Source: JAHQVI01 sp963749875 (lineage in GTDB: Bacteria; Pseudomonadota; Alphaproteobacteria; Rhizobiales; Rhodomicrobiaceae). Taken from it: a stretch of DNA of 64,000 nucleotides. The translations under genes and the position numbers were made by a program. Positions 52,326 to 61,808 of this stretch are shown piece after piece. The DNA lies in assembly GCA_963749875.1 (NCBI GenBank), contig CAVVOX010000004.1:988963-1052962 (forward strand). The letters run 5' to 3'. The notes under the pieces are model-generated. The model did no database searches and was not told the origin of the DNA. It worked only from the letters and a program-made list of their open reading frames with translations. Within the stretch, counting starts at the first letter, position 1, and the number at the start of each line of letters is the position of its first letter.

Positions 52326-55300
52326 TCAATCGCTCGCAGCGACCGCCAGCCTGGCTAATGCGGGAAGGGATTTCGAGCCGGTCTTTTTCATGATGGCGGC
52401 GCGATGGTTCTCGACGGTGCGTTGGCTGATGCCGAGATCGGCAGCTATATTCTTGCTGGGATGGCCGGCCAGAACCATGTCCATGATTTCTCGTTGGCGG
52501 GGTGTCAGATCAGCGAGGCGGCTGGCCGCGGAGGCCCTCCACTCAAGCACCTTGCTCGAATCCCGCGACTGTTCGAGCGCGCGTTCGATGCTGTCGAGCA
52601 ATTCGTCACGGCCGACCGGCTTCTCGATGAAGTCCGACGCGCCCGTCTTCATGGCGTAAACCGCCATTCGCACATCGGCATGTCCGGTGATCATGATTGA
52701 TGGCAGCGCGTGGCCCGCTTCCTTGAGCTGCCGCAGCAATTCACGCCCGCTCATTCCGGGCAGGTAGGCATCGATAAGAAGGCAGCCCTCGCGGCCTGGG
52801 TCAAAGGCCTCGAGAAAGGCTTCGGATGTCCCGTAATCCTCAACTGTCAGGCCATTGTCCTCAAGCACGGCGCGAAGGGCTTCGCGCACATGGCCATCAT
52901 CATCGACGACGTAGATGACCGGCGGATCCTGCCCGCTTGCAGTCACTTCTTCCCGCGGAGCACGCGAAGGCTTTGCGGGAAGAAGTGACTGGATGAGTTG
53001 CGTCAGCTCCTTGATTTTTACCGGCTTGTTGAGATGGATGCATCCTTGGCGCGCGATCTCCCGCAGCGTGTCTGAGGAAATATCGCCGGTTAGTATGATC
53101 GCCGGAATTTCGCGGCCAAACTTTTGCCTTAAGCGAGAGGTGAGCTGGAGCCCGTTCATGCCGCCCGGCAAATTGTAGTCCGCAAGGATAAGGTCGAGTT
53201 TCAGAGCGTCGCGCGCCGACAATTCCAGCGCCGCGGCGCCATCACGCGCGGTTTCGATGTAATGACCCTCGTCGCTGAGAACGAGTTCGAGAAGTTCGCA
53301 CACGCTCGGATCGTCCTCGACGACGAGAATTTCACCGCGGGACGCACCCTCTTCTATTGCGTGGCCCGCGCTGCGCCGATCACGCTCCGGCCGTGGCTCG
53401 GTTCCGCTTGGCGGAAGCATGACATCAATGGCAAAGACTGAACCCTTGCCTGGATGTGATTGGACATGAACCTGATGGTCCAGGAGTTGTCCCAGACTTT
53501 GCACGATCGATAGACCGAGACCAAGGCCCCGGCTGTGCTCGCGGGCGGCGTTATCGAGCTGATAATACTCGTCGAAGATCGATTCCAGTTCGCCATCCGG
53601 AATGCCGATACCGGTGTCACAGACTTCTATACGGAGTATGCCGGCGCGCCGGCGGCAACCGAGCAGAATTTTTCCATGCGTGGTGTATTTCAATGCGTTT
53701 GAAAGCAGATTGCGCAGCATCTGCTCCAAAAGTCGTGGATCGCTGCGGACCATCAAGCCGCAACGGACCACATGCAAGGCAAGCCCTTGCGCCTGTGCGT
53801 GATAGCTGAACTCGTCGCTCAACCGGTCGAGAAGGTCGTTGATCGGGAAATCGACGATGTCCGCGTGGACTGTGCCGGCCTCGATCTGGTTGATGTCCAG
53901 CAGTGTGTTCAGCATGCCCGACATGGCGCCAAGCGTCCTGTCTAACCGGTCGACCAGCTTCTTTGCTTTCTGCCCCTCAACGGCTTGCGCCAGCAGTCCT
54001 TGAAGCAGGCTCAGCGTTTGCAGCGGTTGGCGCAAATCATGGCTCGCGGCGGCGAGAAAACGGGATTTGGCCATGGTCGCAAGCTCAGCTCGCCGCTTGG
54101 CCGCCTCCAGCTCTTCGGCTGCGCGCTTGCGCTCGGTGCTGTCATTGAAAGTGATGACGACACCTTCAATTCCATTATCCTGCGTTCGGTAAGGCAGGAT
54201 GCGGCGAATGTACCAAACGTCGTCGCGCGCCTCGATTTCGCGCTCGATCGGCGTAAGCGTGGTCAGCACCGTCCGGGCATCGGGAAGCAGAGCGTTGTCG
54301 TCAGCCAGCGAATTGAGATCGGCGAGCGGCCGCCCCACATCGCCGGGAATAACGTTGAAGAGCGCCTTGGCCGCCGGCGTGAAAAAGCGGATGTTGAGGC
54401 TGGTGTCGAGGAAAAGCGTCGCTATATTGGTGCTGTAGAGGACGTTCTGCAGATCATTGGAGGTGATGCGCTGCCGCTCCAGCGTTTCCTGGAGCTGGCT
54501 GTTGAGCGCGGTCAGCTCCTCATTGAGCGACTGCAATTCCTCCTTCGACGTCAACAGCTCCTCATTCGCCGATTGGTATTCCTCATTGACGGACAGGGCT
54601 TCTTCATTGATCGCCTTCTGCTCTTCGCTCGAAAGCTCCAGGTTGCGGATCGCCGCCCGAAGCTGCGTTCTCGTCGCTTCAAGTTCGTGCTCAAGCTCGG
54701 CGACGCGCGGCGCCTCGCGCGCGGTGCTAGGACGGCCGCGCTTCGGCTCGGGCCTGGGGTCGTCGATGAAGCAAATCAGCAAAAGCTCTTCACCTTCGCT
54801 CTGAAGGGGTTGGACGGCGATGCTGAAGGAACCGGAACTCGCGGCTTCGCCCGTCCGGCCGCCGGGGACGACAATGCGCGCATTCTGTTGAATGGCCTGC
54901 TGGATTGCCGACCGCAGCTTCACGCGCACGTCCTCGCGCGTCATGGCAAGGAAATCATGCGTTGGATATCCCGGCGCCACATGCAAATACTGCTCGGTTG
55001 GTCCCAGAGAATAGAGGAACTCGTGCTTGTGGTTGATCACCACCGTTGCGGGTGCGTAGGTCTCTATCACCAGACGCTGGCAAAGGTCGGCAATAGCGGA
55101 CTGGGGCGGGTAGGTTTGTCCTTGTTCCAGCCTTACGGGCAAACGCGCCGCCTTGCCGCCGATCAAAGAGAAATCGACTTCGCCCGGCCGGCTGCGGCCG
55201 ATGTGCCGATAGACCCGCTCCGCCTTGGAGATCACCTCGAAGCGGCCATCGACATTGCCGGCTGTCTCCGAGCTGCCAAGAACAAGAACGCCGCCTTCGC

Positions 55301-56672
55301 GGAGCGCGAAATGAAACAGGGAAATAACCCGCGCCTGCGCCTCGGCTCGCAGATAGATCAAGAGATTGCGGCATGAAATCAGGTCGATCCGCGAAAACGG
55401 CGGATCGGCCAACACGTCCTGCACTGTGAACACCACCGTCGAACGCAGCTCAGGCAAAACTCTGTAACCGCCGTCTTCCTTCACAAAGAAGCGAGCCAGC
55501 CGTTCGGGCGACACCTCAGCTTCGATTGTCTCGGGATAGAGACCCTCCCGAGCGCTGGCTATGGCGTCCGCATCGACGTCGGAGGCAAAGACCTGCAGCT
55601 TGGCGCCGCGATTGGCAGCGGCGATCTCCTCGAGAAAAAGCATGGCGAGCGAATAGGTCTCCTCGCCGGTGCTGCATCCGGCAATCCAGATGCGCAAGGG
55701 TTGATCGGACGTCCTTTCACGGACCAGCTCAGGAATGATTTTTTCGCTGAGGAAGTCGAAGACGTGCAGATCACGAAAGAAACCGGTGACGTTGATAAGC
55801 AAGTCCTTCGCAAGCAGATCGAGTTCGCCGCTATCGCCCCGCAATATTTCAAGATAGCGATCCGCTTCGTCGATTTCGATACCTGCCATTGTCATGCGCC
55901 GTTCGATCCGGCGCCGCAGCGTGCCATCCTTGTAAAGCGTGAAATCGTGGGGAGTTTTTCGGCGCAGAAGGTTGATCGCCTCGGACACCCAATCCTGCGG
56001 TGACGCAGGGTCCGTGCTGGTCCCGCTCAGTTGCCGTACGTGCCGGACCAGCGCTGCCGGAATCTTGGCCGCCGCAAGCACAAGGTCAACCGCCCCGGTC
56101 AGAATTGCGCTTTTCGGCATGCCGTCATAGCCGGCCTCATTAGGGTCCTGCACGATGACCAGCCCGCGTTTCTCCTTTACCGCTTTGAGCCCAAGCGATC
56201 CATCGGCTCCCGTTCCGGAAAGAATGACGCAGATGGCGCGTGGGCCATACTCCTGGGCCAGTGAGTTCAGCAGGAAGTCGAAAGGCAGACGCGCGCCGTG
56301 GCGCTCTGTGGGTTGAGAGAGATGGAGGGCGTCGTTTTGGACCGAGAGATAGGTTCCGGGCGGGATGACGTAGATGTGGTTCCGCTCGATCGGTGCTCCA
56401 TCCGCTGCTTGCTGAACCGACATCGATGTGTGGCCGGCCAGCAGGTCCACCATCATGCTTTCATGGTTCGGATCAAGATGCTGAACCAGGATGAACGCCA
56501 TGCCACTGGATGCGGGGAGAGCGCCGACGAGCTTCCTGCATGCGTCAAGGCCGCCCGCCGAGGCGCCAATTCCGACGACGGGGAAGTCGTTTGTGTCCCG
56601 AGGCGGGCTGTGCGACGGCCCGCCAACCGCCACTGCTTTGTTTGAAGTTTCGCTATGCATTTTGCCGCCCAT
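52326..56672 (-). CDS. CheB-CheR-histidine kinase-REC-REC-LuxR/FixJ hybrid regulator
   Basis: A protein of about 1,448 residues. Order: CheB methylesterase (30-215; GIGASAGGLDA, QHLDPNHE, SGTGADGSLG); CheR methyltransferase (about 235-490; WIAGCSTGEETYSLAM); a long coiled coil rich in Glu/Leu (about 640-740); a PAS domain; HisKA (868-940; SHDLRQPLQTL with His 879); HATPase (about 975-1090; DTGIGIPDG, SRGLGLGLSIVQ); REC1 (1115-1234; ILADYNLPG, Asp 1166); REC2 (1252-1369; LLIDAYLPG, Asp 1302) and a C-terminal LuxR/FixJ-type helix-turn-helix (1387-1448; LTPRQREIMDMVLAGHPSKNIAADLGISQRTVENHRA). All catalytic residues are present. One polypeptide thus spans sensing to DNA binding. Start options are 56672 and 56660; an earlier TTG at 56765 is less likely. 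A motif pair lies just upstream. Confidence 0.92.
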   Translation of the reverse strand: MGGKMHSETSNKAVAVGGPSHSPPRDTNDFPVVGIGASAGGLDACRKLVGALPASSGMAFILVQHLDPNHESMMVDLLAGHTSMSVQQAADGAPIERNHIYVIPPGTYLSVQNDALHLSQPTERHGARLPFDFLLNSLAQEYGPRAICVILSGTGADGSLGLKAVKEKRGLVIVQDPNEAGYDGMPKSAILTGAVDLVLAAAKIPAALVRHVRQLSGTSTDPASPQDWVSEAINLLRRKTPHDFTLYKDGTLRRRIERRMTMAGIEIDEADRYLEILRGDSGELDLLAKDLLINVTGFFRDLHVFDFLSEKIIPELVRERTSDQPLRIWIAGCSTGEETYSLAMLFLEEIAAANRGAKLQVFASDVDADAIASAREGLYPETIEAEVSPERLARFFVKEDGGYRVLPELRSTVVFTVQDVLADPPFSRIDLISCRNLLIYLRAEAQARVISLFHFALREGGVLVLGSSETAGNVDGRFEVISKAERVYRHIGRSRPGEVDFSLIGGKAARLPVRLEQGQTYPPQSAIADLCQRLVIETYAPATVVINHKHEFLYSLGPTEQYLHVAPGYPTHDFLAMTREDVRVKLRSAIQQAIQQNARIVVPGGRTGEAASSGSFSIAVQPLQSEGEELLLICFIDDPRPEPKRGRPSTAREAPRVAELEHELEATRTQLRAAIRNLELSSEEQKAINEEALSVNEEYQSANEELLTSKEELQSLNEELTALNSQLQETLERQRITSNDLQNVLYSTNIATLFLDTSLNIRFFTPAAKALFNVIPGDVGRPLADLNSLADDNALLPDARTVLTTLTPIEREIEARDDVWYIRRILPYRTQDNGIEGVVITFNDSTERKRAAEELEAAKRRAELATMAKSRFLAAASHDLRQPLQTLSLLQGLLAQAVEGQKAKKLVDRLDRTLGAMSGMLNTLLDINQIEAGTVHADIVDFPINDLLDRLSDEFSYHAQAQGLALHVVRCGLMVRSDPRLLEQMLRNLLSNALKYTTHGKILLGCRRRAGILRIEVCDTGIGIPDGELESIFDEYYQLDNAAREHSRGLGLGLSIVQSLGQLLDHQVHVQSHPGKGSVFAIDVMLPPSGTEPRPERDRRSAGHAIEEGASRGEILVVEDDPSVCELLELVLSDEGHYIETARDGAAALELSARDALKLDLILADYNLPGGMNGLQLTSRLRQKFGREIPAIILTGDISSDTLREIARQGCIHLNKPVKIKELTQLIQSLLPAKPSRAPREEVTASGQDPPVIYVVDDDGHVREALRAVLEDNGLTVEDYGTSEAFLEAFDPGREGCLLIDAYLPGMSGRELLRQLKEAGHALPSIMITGHADVRMAVYAMKTGASDFIEKPVGRDELLDSIERALEQSRDSSKVLEWRASAASRLADLTPRQREIMDMVLAGHPSKNIAADLGISQRTVENHRAAIMKKTGSKSLPALARLAVAASD

Positions 56673-56766
56673 CCGAGGCGCATCTCCCAAGGGAAGCGGG
56701 ATCAAAATCGTATCGCGGCCAGCGCGCAGGATACTCAAATTCGACACTCCTGTAATGGAAGCCAAT

Positions 56767-56779
56767 TTGAGTAGATTCC
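56767..56779 (+). promoter_or_regulatory. YTGAGTANNTTCC motif upstream of the hybrid regulator
   Basis: TTGAGTAGATTCC, overlapping a near-perfect palindrome GTAGATTCCGAATCTAC (56771-56787). It is 95 bases upstream of the hybrid regulator start (regulator on the minus strand), suggesting autoregulation. Confidence 0.55.
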
Positions 56780-57094
56780 GAATCTACGCCGGAAGAGCGC
56801 CTGTAAGCTATTGTTCATATATGAAATAAATCGAAGATATCCCCCCAAACGTTATGCCCAGTGTCTCCTTTCTGGGACACTTAAGTGGATCGCAACAGCT
56901 TTCTGCGGGGTGGGCTGCGGCGATCTGTCCCGTGGCCGGCCATGCCCCCTATTATCTTGGCCGGCCGCGGGACCTTTTAATGGCGGACCGATGATTTAAG
57001 CGCTGATACGCGCGGCGTGCTTTGCGAATTTGATCAATCGGCAATGCCGCCACGCACTTGCGCGGTATCCCGCCTTCCCGTGTTCATGTGCGAT

Positions 57095-57107
57095 TTGAGT
57101 AGAGTCC
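57095..57107 (+). promoter_or_regulatory. YTGAGTANNTTCC motif upstream of a 27-residue gene
   Basis: TTGAGTAGAGTCC (one mismatch), 81 bases upstream of the ATG at 57189, in the same gene-relative orientation as at the PRC-barrel, DUF3309 and YeaQ genes. Confidence 0.5.
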
Positions 57108-57188
57108 GAGGCTGCCTGGCCCAGCGCTTCGAGCCTACAGATGGATAAAGCGAACCCGCGCGTTTGTGCAAATCCATAGGAGCGGATC

Positions 57189-57272
57189 ATGGACTTCACC
57201 ACACTTCTGATCATAGTCATCGTAATTTTGTTTCTGGGCGGCGGTTACTACGGTCGCGGGCGCTGGTTTTAA
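57189..57272 (+). CDS. 27-residue single-helix membrane protein
   Basis: MDFTTLLIIVIVILFLGGGY continues to YGRGRWF and TAA: one membrane helix, a Gly/Tyr turn and a basic tail. TAGGAG sits 6 bases before the ATG. It resembles the many tiny Gly-rich membrane proteins of Rhizobiales and, like the interrupted DUF3309 gene, has the YTGAGTANNTTCC motif upstream. Too short to assign a family. Confidence 0.65.
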   Translation: MDFTTLLIIVIVILFLGGGYYGRGRWF

Positions 57273-57493
57273 GCCAGCCGCCTTTTGAGAATGACTGTTT
57301 ATGCTGTCCCACCCAACCGGAAGCGTGAAGAATGTTTCCTTCGTGAAACTGTCGTTTTGATTGCAGCGTTCACGGTGGACATTCGTTGCGATAGGTCCAT
57401 CTGAAGTCAAAGGTGCGCGTCATTCACGTCGCACGCCATTGAAAAGACACCGGGTTAGGTAAGCGCCAATTCAACCGCAACGCGGACGAAGCC

Positions 57494-58225
57494 ATGCCAA
57501 ATCAACTCACAATTGACAACGCGGCTGTTGCCACTATACCTGCATCGTCTCAGGAGGCGCTTGTGCAAGAAATCAAGATCTACAGCCACTCGACCCTGCT
57601 CTATTGGTGGCCGGCCTGGGCAGTCGGTTTTGTGATCGCGGTCCTTAACGCTGGACAGGAACGGTTCCTTGCGACGGCTAACGGTGCTTCGCCGAGTTCC
57701 GCGCTGGGTCTCACCTACCTATCTATCCTTTTACTATTGATTGTCTTCACAAATGTCCGGCTGCGCGGCATAAATTCGATCCTGACGTTGCTCACCCTCG
57801 CATTTATCACGGTGCTACTGGCCTGGCTCGGCTGGTGGGACAGCATTGCCAAGTTGATCCCGTATCTGTCGGTGCATATGAACACCGGCTTCTATCTTGT
57901 GTTCTCAGGCGGTCTACTGATCATTTGGCTGATGATGTTCTTTCTCTTCGACCGGCTGACCTTTTGGCGCATTCGGCCAGGGCAGATGATCGAGGAGCGA
58001 CTTATCGGCGGCGGCCAGGAGAGCTTTGACAGCAACGGATTGCGGTTCCAGAAGCATAGCTCCGATTTCTTTCGAACCGCGCTAGGGCTCGGTGCCGGCG
58101 ATCTCATGGCGACGGTCGCCAGCACGGGCGGCACGATGATCGAGATGCCGAACGTCGTCTTTGCCGACCGGAAAATCGAAGCCATCGAAAGGCTGATCGC
58201 CGTGAAGCTCGACGAAACCGCATGA
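57494..58225 (+). CDS. Membrane protein of unknown function
   Basis: A 243-residue protein. After a cytoplasmic N-terminus (IKIYSHSTLLYWWPAWAVGF) there are four membrane helices (about residues 40-55, 72-90, 95-112, 130-152), then a cytoplasmic C-terminal domain of about 90 residues (WRIRPGQMIEERLIGGGQESFDSNGLRFQKHSSDFFRTALGLGAGDLMATVASTGGTMIEMPNVVFADRKI). The tail resembles a PH-like or membrane-associated fold in pattern only. Conserved Trp/Tyr at the start suggest a family, but none is named. Confidence 0.65.
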   Translation: MPNQLTIDNAAVATIPASSQEALVQEIKIYSHSTLLYWWPAWAVGFVIAVLNAGQERFLATANGASPSSALGLTYLSILLLLIVFTNVRLRGINSILTLLTLAFITVLLAWLGWWDSIAKLIPYLSVHMNTGFYLVFSGGLLIIWLMMFFLFDRLTFWRIRPGQMIEERLIGGGQESFDSNGLRFQKHSSDFFRTALGLGAGDLMATVASTGGTMIEMPNVVFADRKIEAIERLIAVKLDETA

Positions 58226-58362
58226 TCTTGATACGGCTGCTAATGTGATTTGGGGCTATCCGATTATGGTATTACACCAGTCCTCATTGAGTTCGACTCT
58301 TTTTTGGGATTCCCGATGACCGCGAATAGTGATTCACCATGGAAAACGGCGGGAGGTTTTCC

Positions 58363-59077
58363 ATGGGAGCAGCAATCGAGCTTCGTTCGGACTATTCGGC
58401 AGATGATCTACGACGGTTAGCGCGGGCGAGCCGGGATGCAAAACTGACAAGGCGCCCGCTGGCGCTGGCGGCAATTTATGACGGCGGCGGCCGGACCATG
58501 GCGGCAAAGGCTGGCGGGGTTAGCTTGCAAATCATCCGGGATTGGGTTTTGCACTTCAATGAGCATGGTCCTGGCGGCTTGCTCGATCGTAAAGCTCCCG
58601 GCAAGACACCTCGCCTCACAAGCGAGCAACGCGCAGCGCTTGCTCGAGTTGTTGACGCCGGGCCGCAGCCTTATCTGGATGGCGTCGTCCGCTGGCGGTT
58701 GATTGATCTTGCCCGCCGGTCTCGTCATGCCCTATTGCGACACACCCGCCATGCAAGATCATATTGCCGGGATTAGCACTAAAGTCGATAACGGCGCTCA
58801 TGCGGTGCTCCTGCTCGATCAGGCCGGATGGCATATGTCTGCGAAGCTGAAAGTCCCAGACAACATGACCCTGCCGCCCTTGCCGCCCCGTTCGCCGGAA
58901 CTCGACCCTCAAGAAAATGTCTGGCAATTCTTGCGCGAGAATTCGCTTTCAAGCCGCATCTTCCGGTCTTACGACGACATCGTAGCCCACTGCTGCGAGG
59001 CCTGGGACAAGCTGATCGGGGGGCAACCCTGGCGCATCATGTCAATCGGGCTTCGCGATTGGGCTCGTAGGTTCTAG
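58363..59077 (+). pseudogene. IS630-family transposase C with a large internal deletion
   Basis: The N-terminal half (MGAAIELRSDYSADDLRRLA to DGVVRWRLIDLA) is joined at about 58,710 to the C-terminal third (GLVMPYCDTPAMQDHIAGIS, LLLDQAGWHMS, LPPRSPELDPQENVWQFLREN, LRDWARRF) in another frame. About 130 residues including the first catalytic Asp are missing. The C-terminal Asp and Glu remain. It therefore cannot act alone. Element A copy 2 inserted at the TA of its stop codon. Confidence 0.85.
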
Positions 59078-60119
59078 AGCCATTCCCGCGTCCCAGGAAT
59101 TGATTATGGATTCATAGTTGGACCGACGCAGTTGAGTTCTCCGCGGTGTTAAAGCGCTGCGGGGGGGCTCATGGGGTATTCGGAGGATTTGCGGATCCGG
59201 TTGCTCCGTTCGGTTGAGAAGGGCTACTCGGCTCGCAGCCAGGCAAAGGTGTTCCAGATTGCGGACTCCACTGCGGTGAAGTGGATGCAGGCCTACCGCG
59301 CCGATGGTCGCACAGCCCCCAGGCCGGGCTCAGGCGGACGGGTCTCTCCGCTTGAGGCCCCTGCCGAATGGTTGACCGCGCGGGTGACGGCCACGGCAGA
59401 CGTGACGTTGAAGGAACTCGTTCACGAACTCGCCGCGCGAGGCATCGTCACCTCCAAGAGCGCGGTGTCCCGTTTCTTTCTCGCCAAAGGCTACAGCTTC
59501 AAAAAAAAGCGTGCTGGCCGAGGAGCAGCTTCGCGCTGACGTGGCCGAAGCGCATGAGGCATGGCGCAAGGCGCAGCCCGCTCTTGATCCCGAAAAGCTG
59601 GTGTTCATCGATGAAACCGGATGCGCGACCAATATGGCGCGCCTGCGCGGACGCGGTCTGAAGGGCGCTCGAGTGCGTGGCCGCACGCCGCACGGCCATT
59701 GGAAAATCACCACTTTCGTGGCAGGGCTGCGAGCCGGCATGCTGACGGTGCCCATGGTGATGGACGGGCCAGGAACGCGGCCGCGTTCCTGGCCCATGTC
59801 AAACAGGTGCTGGCGCCCACACTCACGCCCGGCGACATCGTGGTGATGGACAATCTCAGCTCACACAAAGGCGATGCAATCCGCGACGCGATCGAAGCCG
59901 CTGGCGCAGAGTTACGCTATCTACCGCCATACAGCCCCGACCTCAACCCGATCGAACAGGCCTTCGCCAAGCTGAAAGCGCTTCTGCGTAAATACGCCGA
60001 GCGCACCGTCGAAGCGCTCCGGGATCGCATCGGTACACTCCTCGACCATTTCAGCCCGATCGAATGCCGCAACTTCTTTCGCAATGCCGGGCATGCGTAA
60101 TCTCAAACGGGAATGGCTC
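59077..60119 (+). mobile_element. IS630-family element A, copy 2
   Basis: 1,043 bases bounded by GAGCCATTCCCG and CGGGAATGGCTC and flanked by TA (59075-59076, 60120-60121). Inserted at the stop codon of remnant C. It differs from copy 1 at only a few positions. Confidence 0.93.
59171..60100 (+). pseudogene. IS630-family transposase of element A, copy 2 (two compensating shifts)
   Basis: The arrangement is the same as in copy 1: frame change at the A8 run (about 59,502) and back again near 59,780. Substitutions relative to copy 1 include HAEWLIAR to PAEWLTAR. All three DDE acids are present across the frames. Confidence 0.8.
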
Positions 60120-61614
60120 TAGTCAATGAGCGTTGGTATAAAGTTTCAAAAAGCGCGTTCGAAGTGTCTCCTTCGAGGTGCGCCATTTTGCTTTTACCCA
60201 TACTCATGTCTCCTAAGATATTGAATGGTAATGACTTTATCGGGTTCGAAAACCCTCCATTCCGCTGATATGACATACGTTCGGCAAAGGCCAATCTAAG
60301 CACTGTATTGCGTAAGGGAAGTTGCCCAAAAACCCATAATTTCCAATGGTTTGACAGAAATCTGAGCGCGAGTTCGAACATTTCCTCGAAGCTGTGCTTT
60401 GGTTTGCCGTGATCTTGCAGTTTCTCGGCGAGAATCAGCTTTTGTTTCTCTAACTTGGCGATCTTCAATTCGTAAGCCGAGATGACGGAAGGGTTGTCGG
60501 CTTCGACCGGCACTGCATGCAGCGGATCACGTTGATGCTTGTCCCAAACGATGCCCAAATAGGTGAACACCCAAAGGCTTAAAGGCAGAATTAGTTCGAT
60601 ACAGCCCGTCAAAGCTGCGATAGGCAGGAAATGCGTGATATAAGCAAAGGTGGCCGATACACCCGCTTGCGCCGGAAACGATGGTCGTTCGCCCACCGTA
60701 TCATCCAGTGTCGAGAGCACAGACGTGAGGCTGCCGCCATGTTTGGCCATCAACGCATTGACGCGGAAAGTCGCCTGCGACTGGCCAGCGATAGAGACAC
60801 CAGCTCCCAGTTCCTTCGCATAAGCTTGAAGCAGCGCGACAGGAACGGCTTCATCAAGCCTACTGAGCGCTTGATCTATTTCCGCATCAATGCCGATCAG
60901 TTTTTGGCGGCGCTCAGGGAGCGGCTTTTCCGTTTCGCCCAAGATTGTTTGGTAGTCGCCAATCAATCTGTTCAGTCGTTGGATCGTGGCCTCTCGGCTG
61001 GCTTCGCCTTCTAGCAATTGTTTGGCGATTTCATCGGCACGGGCGGCGACGCCTTCCAGGACTTTCGCCACCGGGCCGTAACCACCGTTCGGGCGACCGG
61101 ACAGGCATGAGCTCTTAACCTCACACGCGGCCTGCGCTTTTAGATCAGCGCTGATGAGACTGATGACGGGAATCGCGCGCGTAGCCTGCGACGCTATTTT
61201 ATGGTGATCGCCAATGAAGCGGTTGAGGTCTTGCGCATAGTCGTGCAGTTGCAATTCATCGACCGAGCGGATCGTGAGACCGGCATAGGTCGAGGCAAAC
61301 AGACCGCCGCCGACAAAAAGCATCGAAACGATGCTCACCAATCCCGCCAGGGCAAAGCCGGTTGCGGCAAGGTAAGCGCCTTTTTCAATAGCGAAGCGGT
61401 TGATACTATAGGAGACGAGGCCCGCCGTGGCGGCGATGAAGGCGGCTTTCGCCGTGCCAAACAGGCCTTGATCCGTGATCAGCGCCAGCATCGCCATGAA
61501 GGTCATGATCGTGGTGCCAAGCGCAAACGCCCAGAGCAGCCATGTCTCGGAGGGCAGCTTTTCGCGTCGAGGCATTCTGAGCGGTGGCTGAGATTTTTGG
61601 GAGATAGGCGGCAT
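60103..61614 (-). CDS. Large membrane protein of unknown function, 3' end provided by an IS
   Basis: A 503-residue protein. Four membrane helices are predicted (about residues 26-46, 52-68, 82-108 and 345-372). Between helices 3 and 4 lies a 230-residue extracytoplasmic loop with two Cys (CEVKSSC) and a helical, coiled-coil-like stretch (KVLEGVAARADEIAKQLLEGEASREATIQRLNRLI). The C-terminal 130 residues are cytoplasmic. The last five residues (RAIPV) and stop come from the terminal repeat of element A copy 2, so the native end is lost or altered. AGGAAG precedes the ATG. No family is recognised. Confidence 0.7.
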   Translation of the reverse strand: MPPISQKSQPPLRMPRREKLPSETWLLWAFALGTTIMTFMAMLALITDQGLFGTAKAAFIAATAGLVSYSINRFAIEKGAYLAATGFALAGLVSIVSMLFVGGGLFASTYAGLTIRSVDELQLHDYAQDLNRFIGDHHKIASQATRAIPVISLISADLKAQAACEVKSSCLSGRPNGGYGPVAKVLEGVAARADEIAKQLLEGEASREATIQRLNRLIGDYQTILGETEKPLPERRQKLIGIDAEIDQALSRLDEAVPVALLQAYAKELGAGVSIAGQSQATFRVNALMAKHGGSLTSVLSTLDDTVGERPSFPAQAGVSATFAYITHFLPIAALTGCIELILPLSLWVFTYLGIVWDKHQRDPLHAVPVEADNPSVISAYELKIAKLEKQKLILAEKLQDHGKPKHSFEEMFELALRFLSNHWKLWVFGQLPLRNTVLRLAFAERMSYQRNGGFSNPIKSLPFNILGDMSMGKSKMAHLEGDTSNALFETLYQRSLTRAIPV

Positions 61615-61808
61615 GATTTTTCTTCCTGATGGCTGAGCTAAAAAACGTCAGCATACGGATCACAAAGGACTAAATTCCTATGTCAAGCAAAGCTCAAAGG
61701 TTCTGGTTTGACAACGACCGCTTCCCGCGACTGTATACGCAAAATTCGCCTAATAATTGGGCAGTCTCATCGCAAGCTATTGAAAAAAATTGATTAATAG
61801 GAACAGCG

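Larger units (their letters stand above)
56673..57188. other. Divergent upstream region of the hybrid regulator
   Basis: About 515 bases between the hybrid regulator and the 27-residue gene, with two motif copies (56767-56779 and 57095-57107). No protein-coding gene is recognised; transcripts in both directions probably start here. Confidence 0.55.

Noticed and set aside
53985..55376. 463-codon plus-strand frame inside the hybrid regulator
   Set aside because: Entirely antisense to conserved kinase, PAS and CheR domains.
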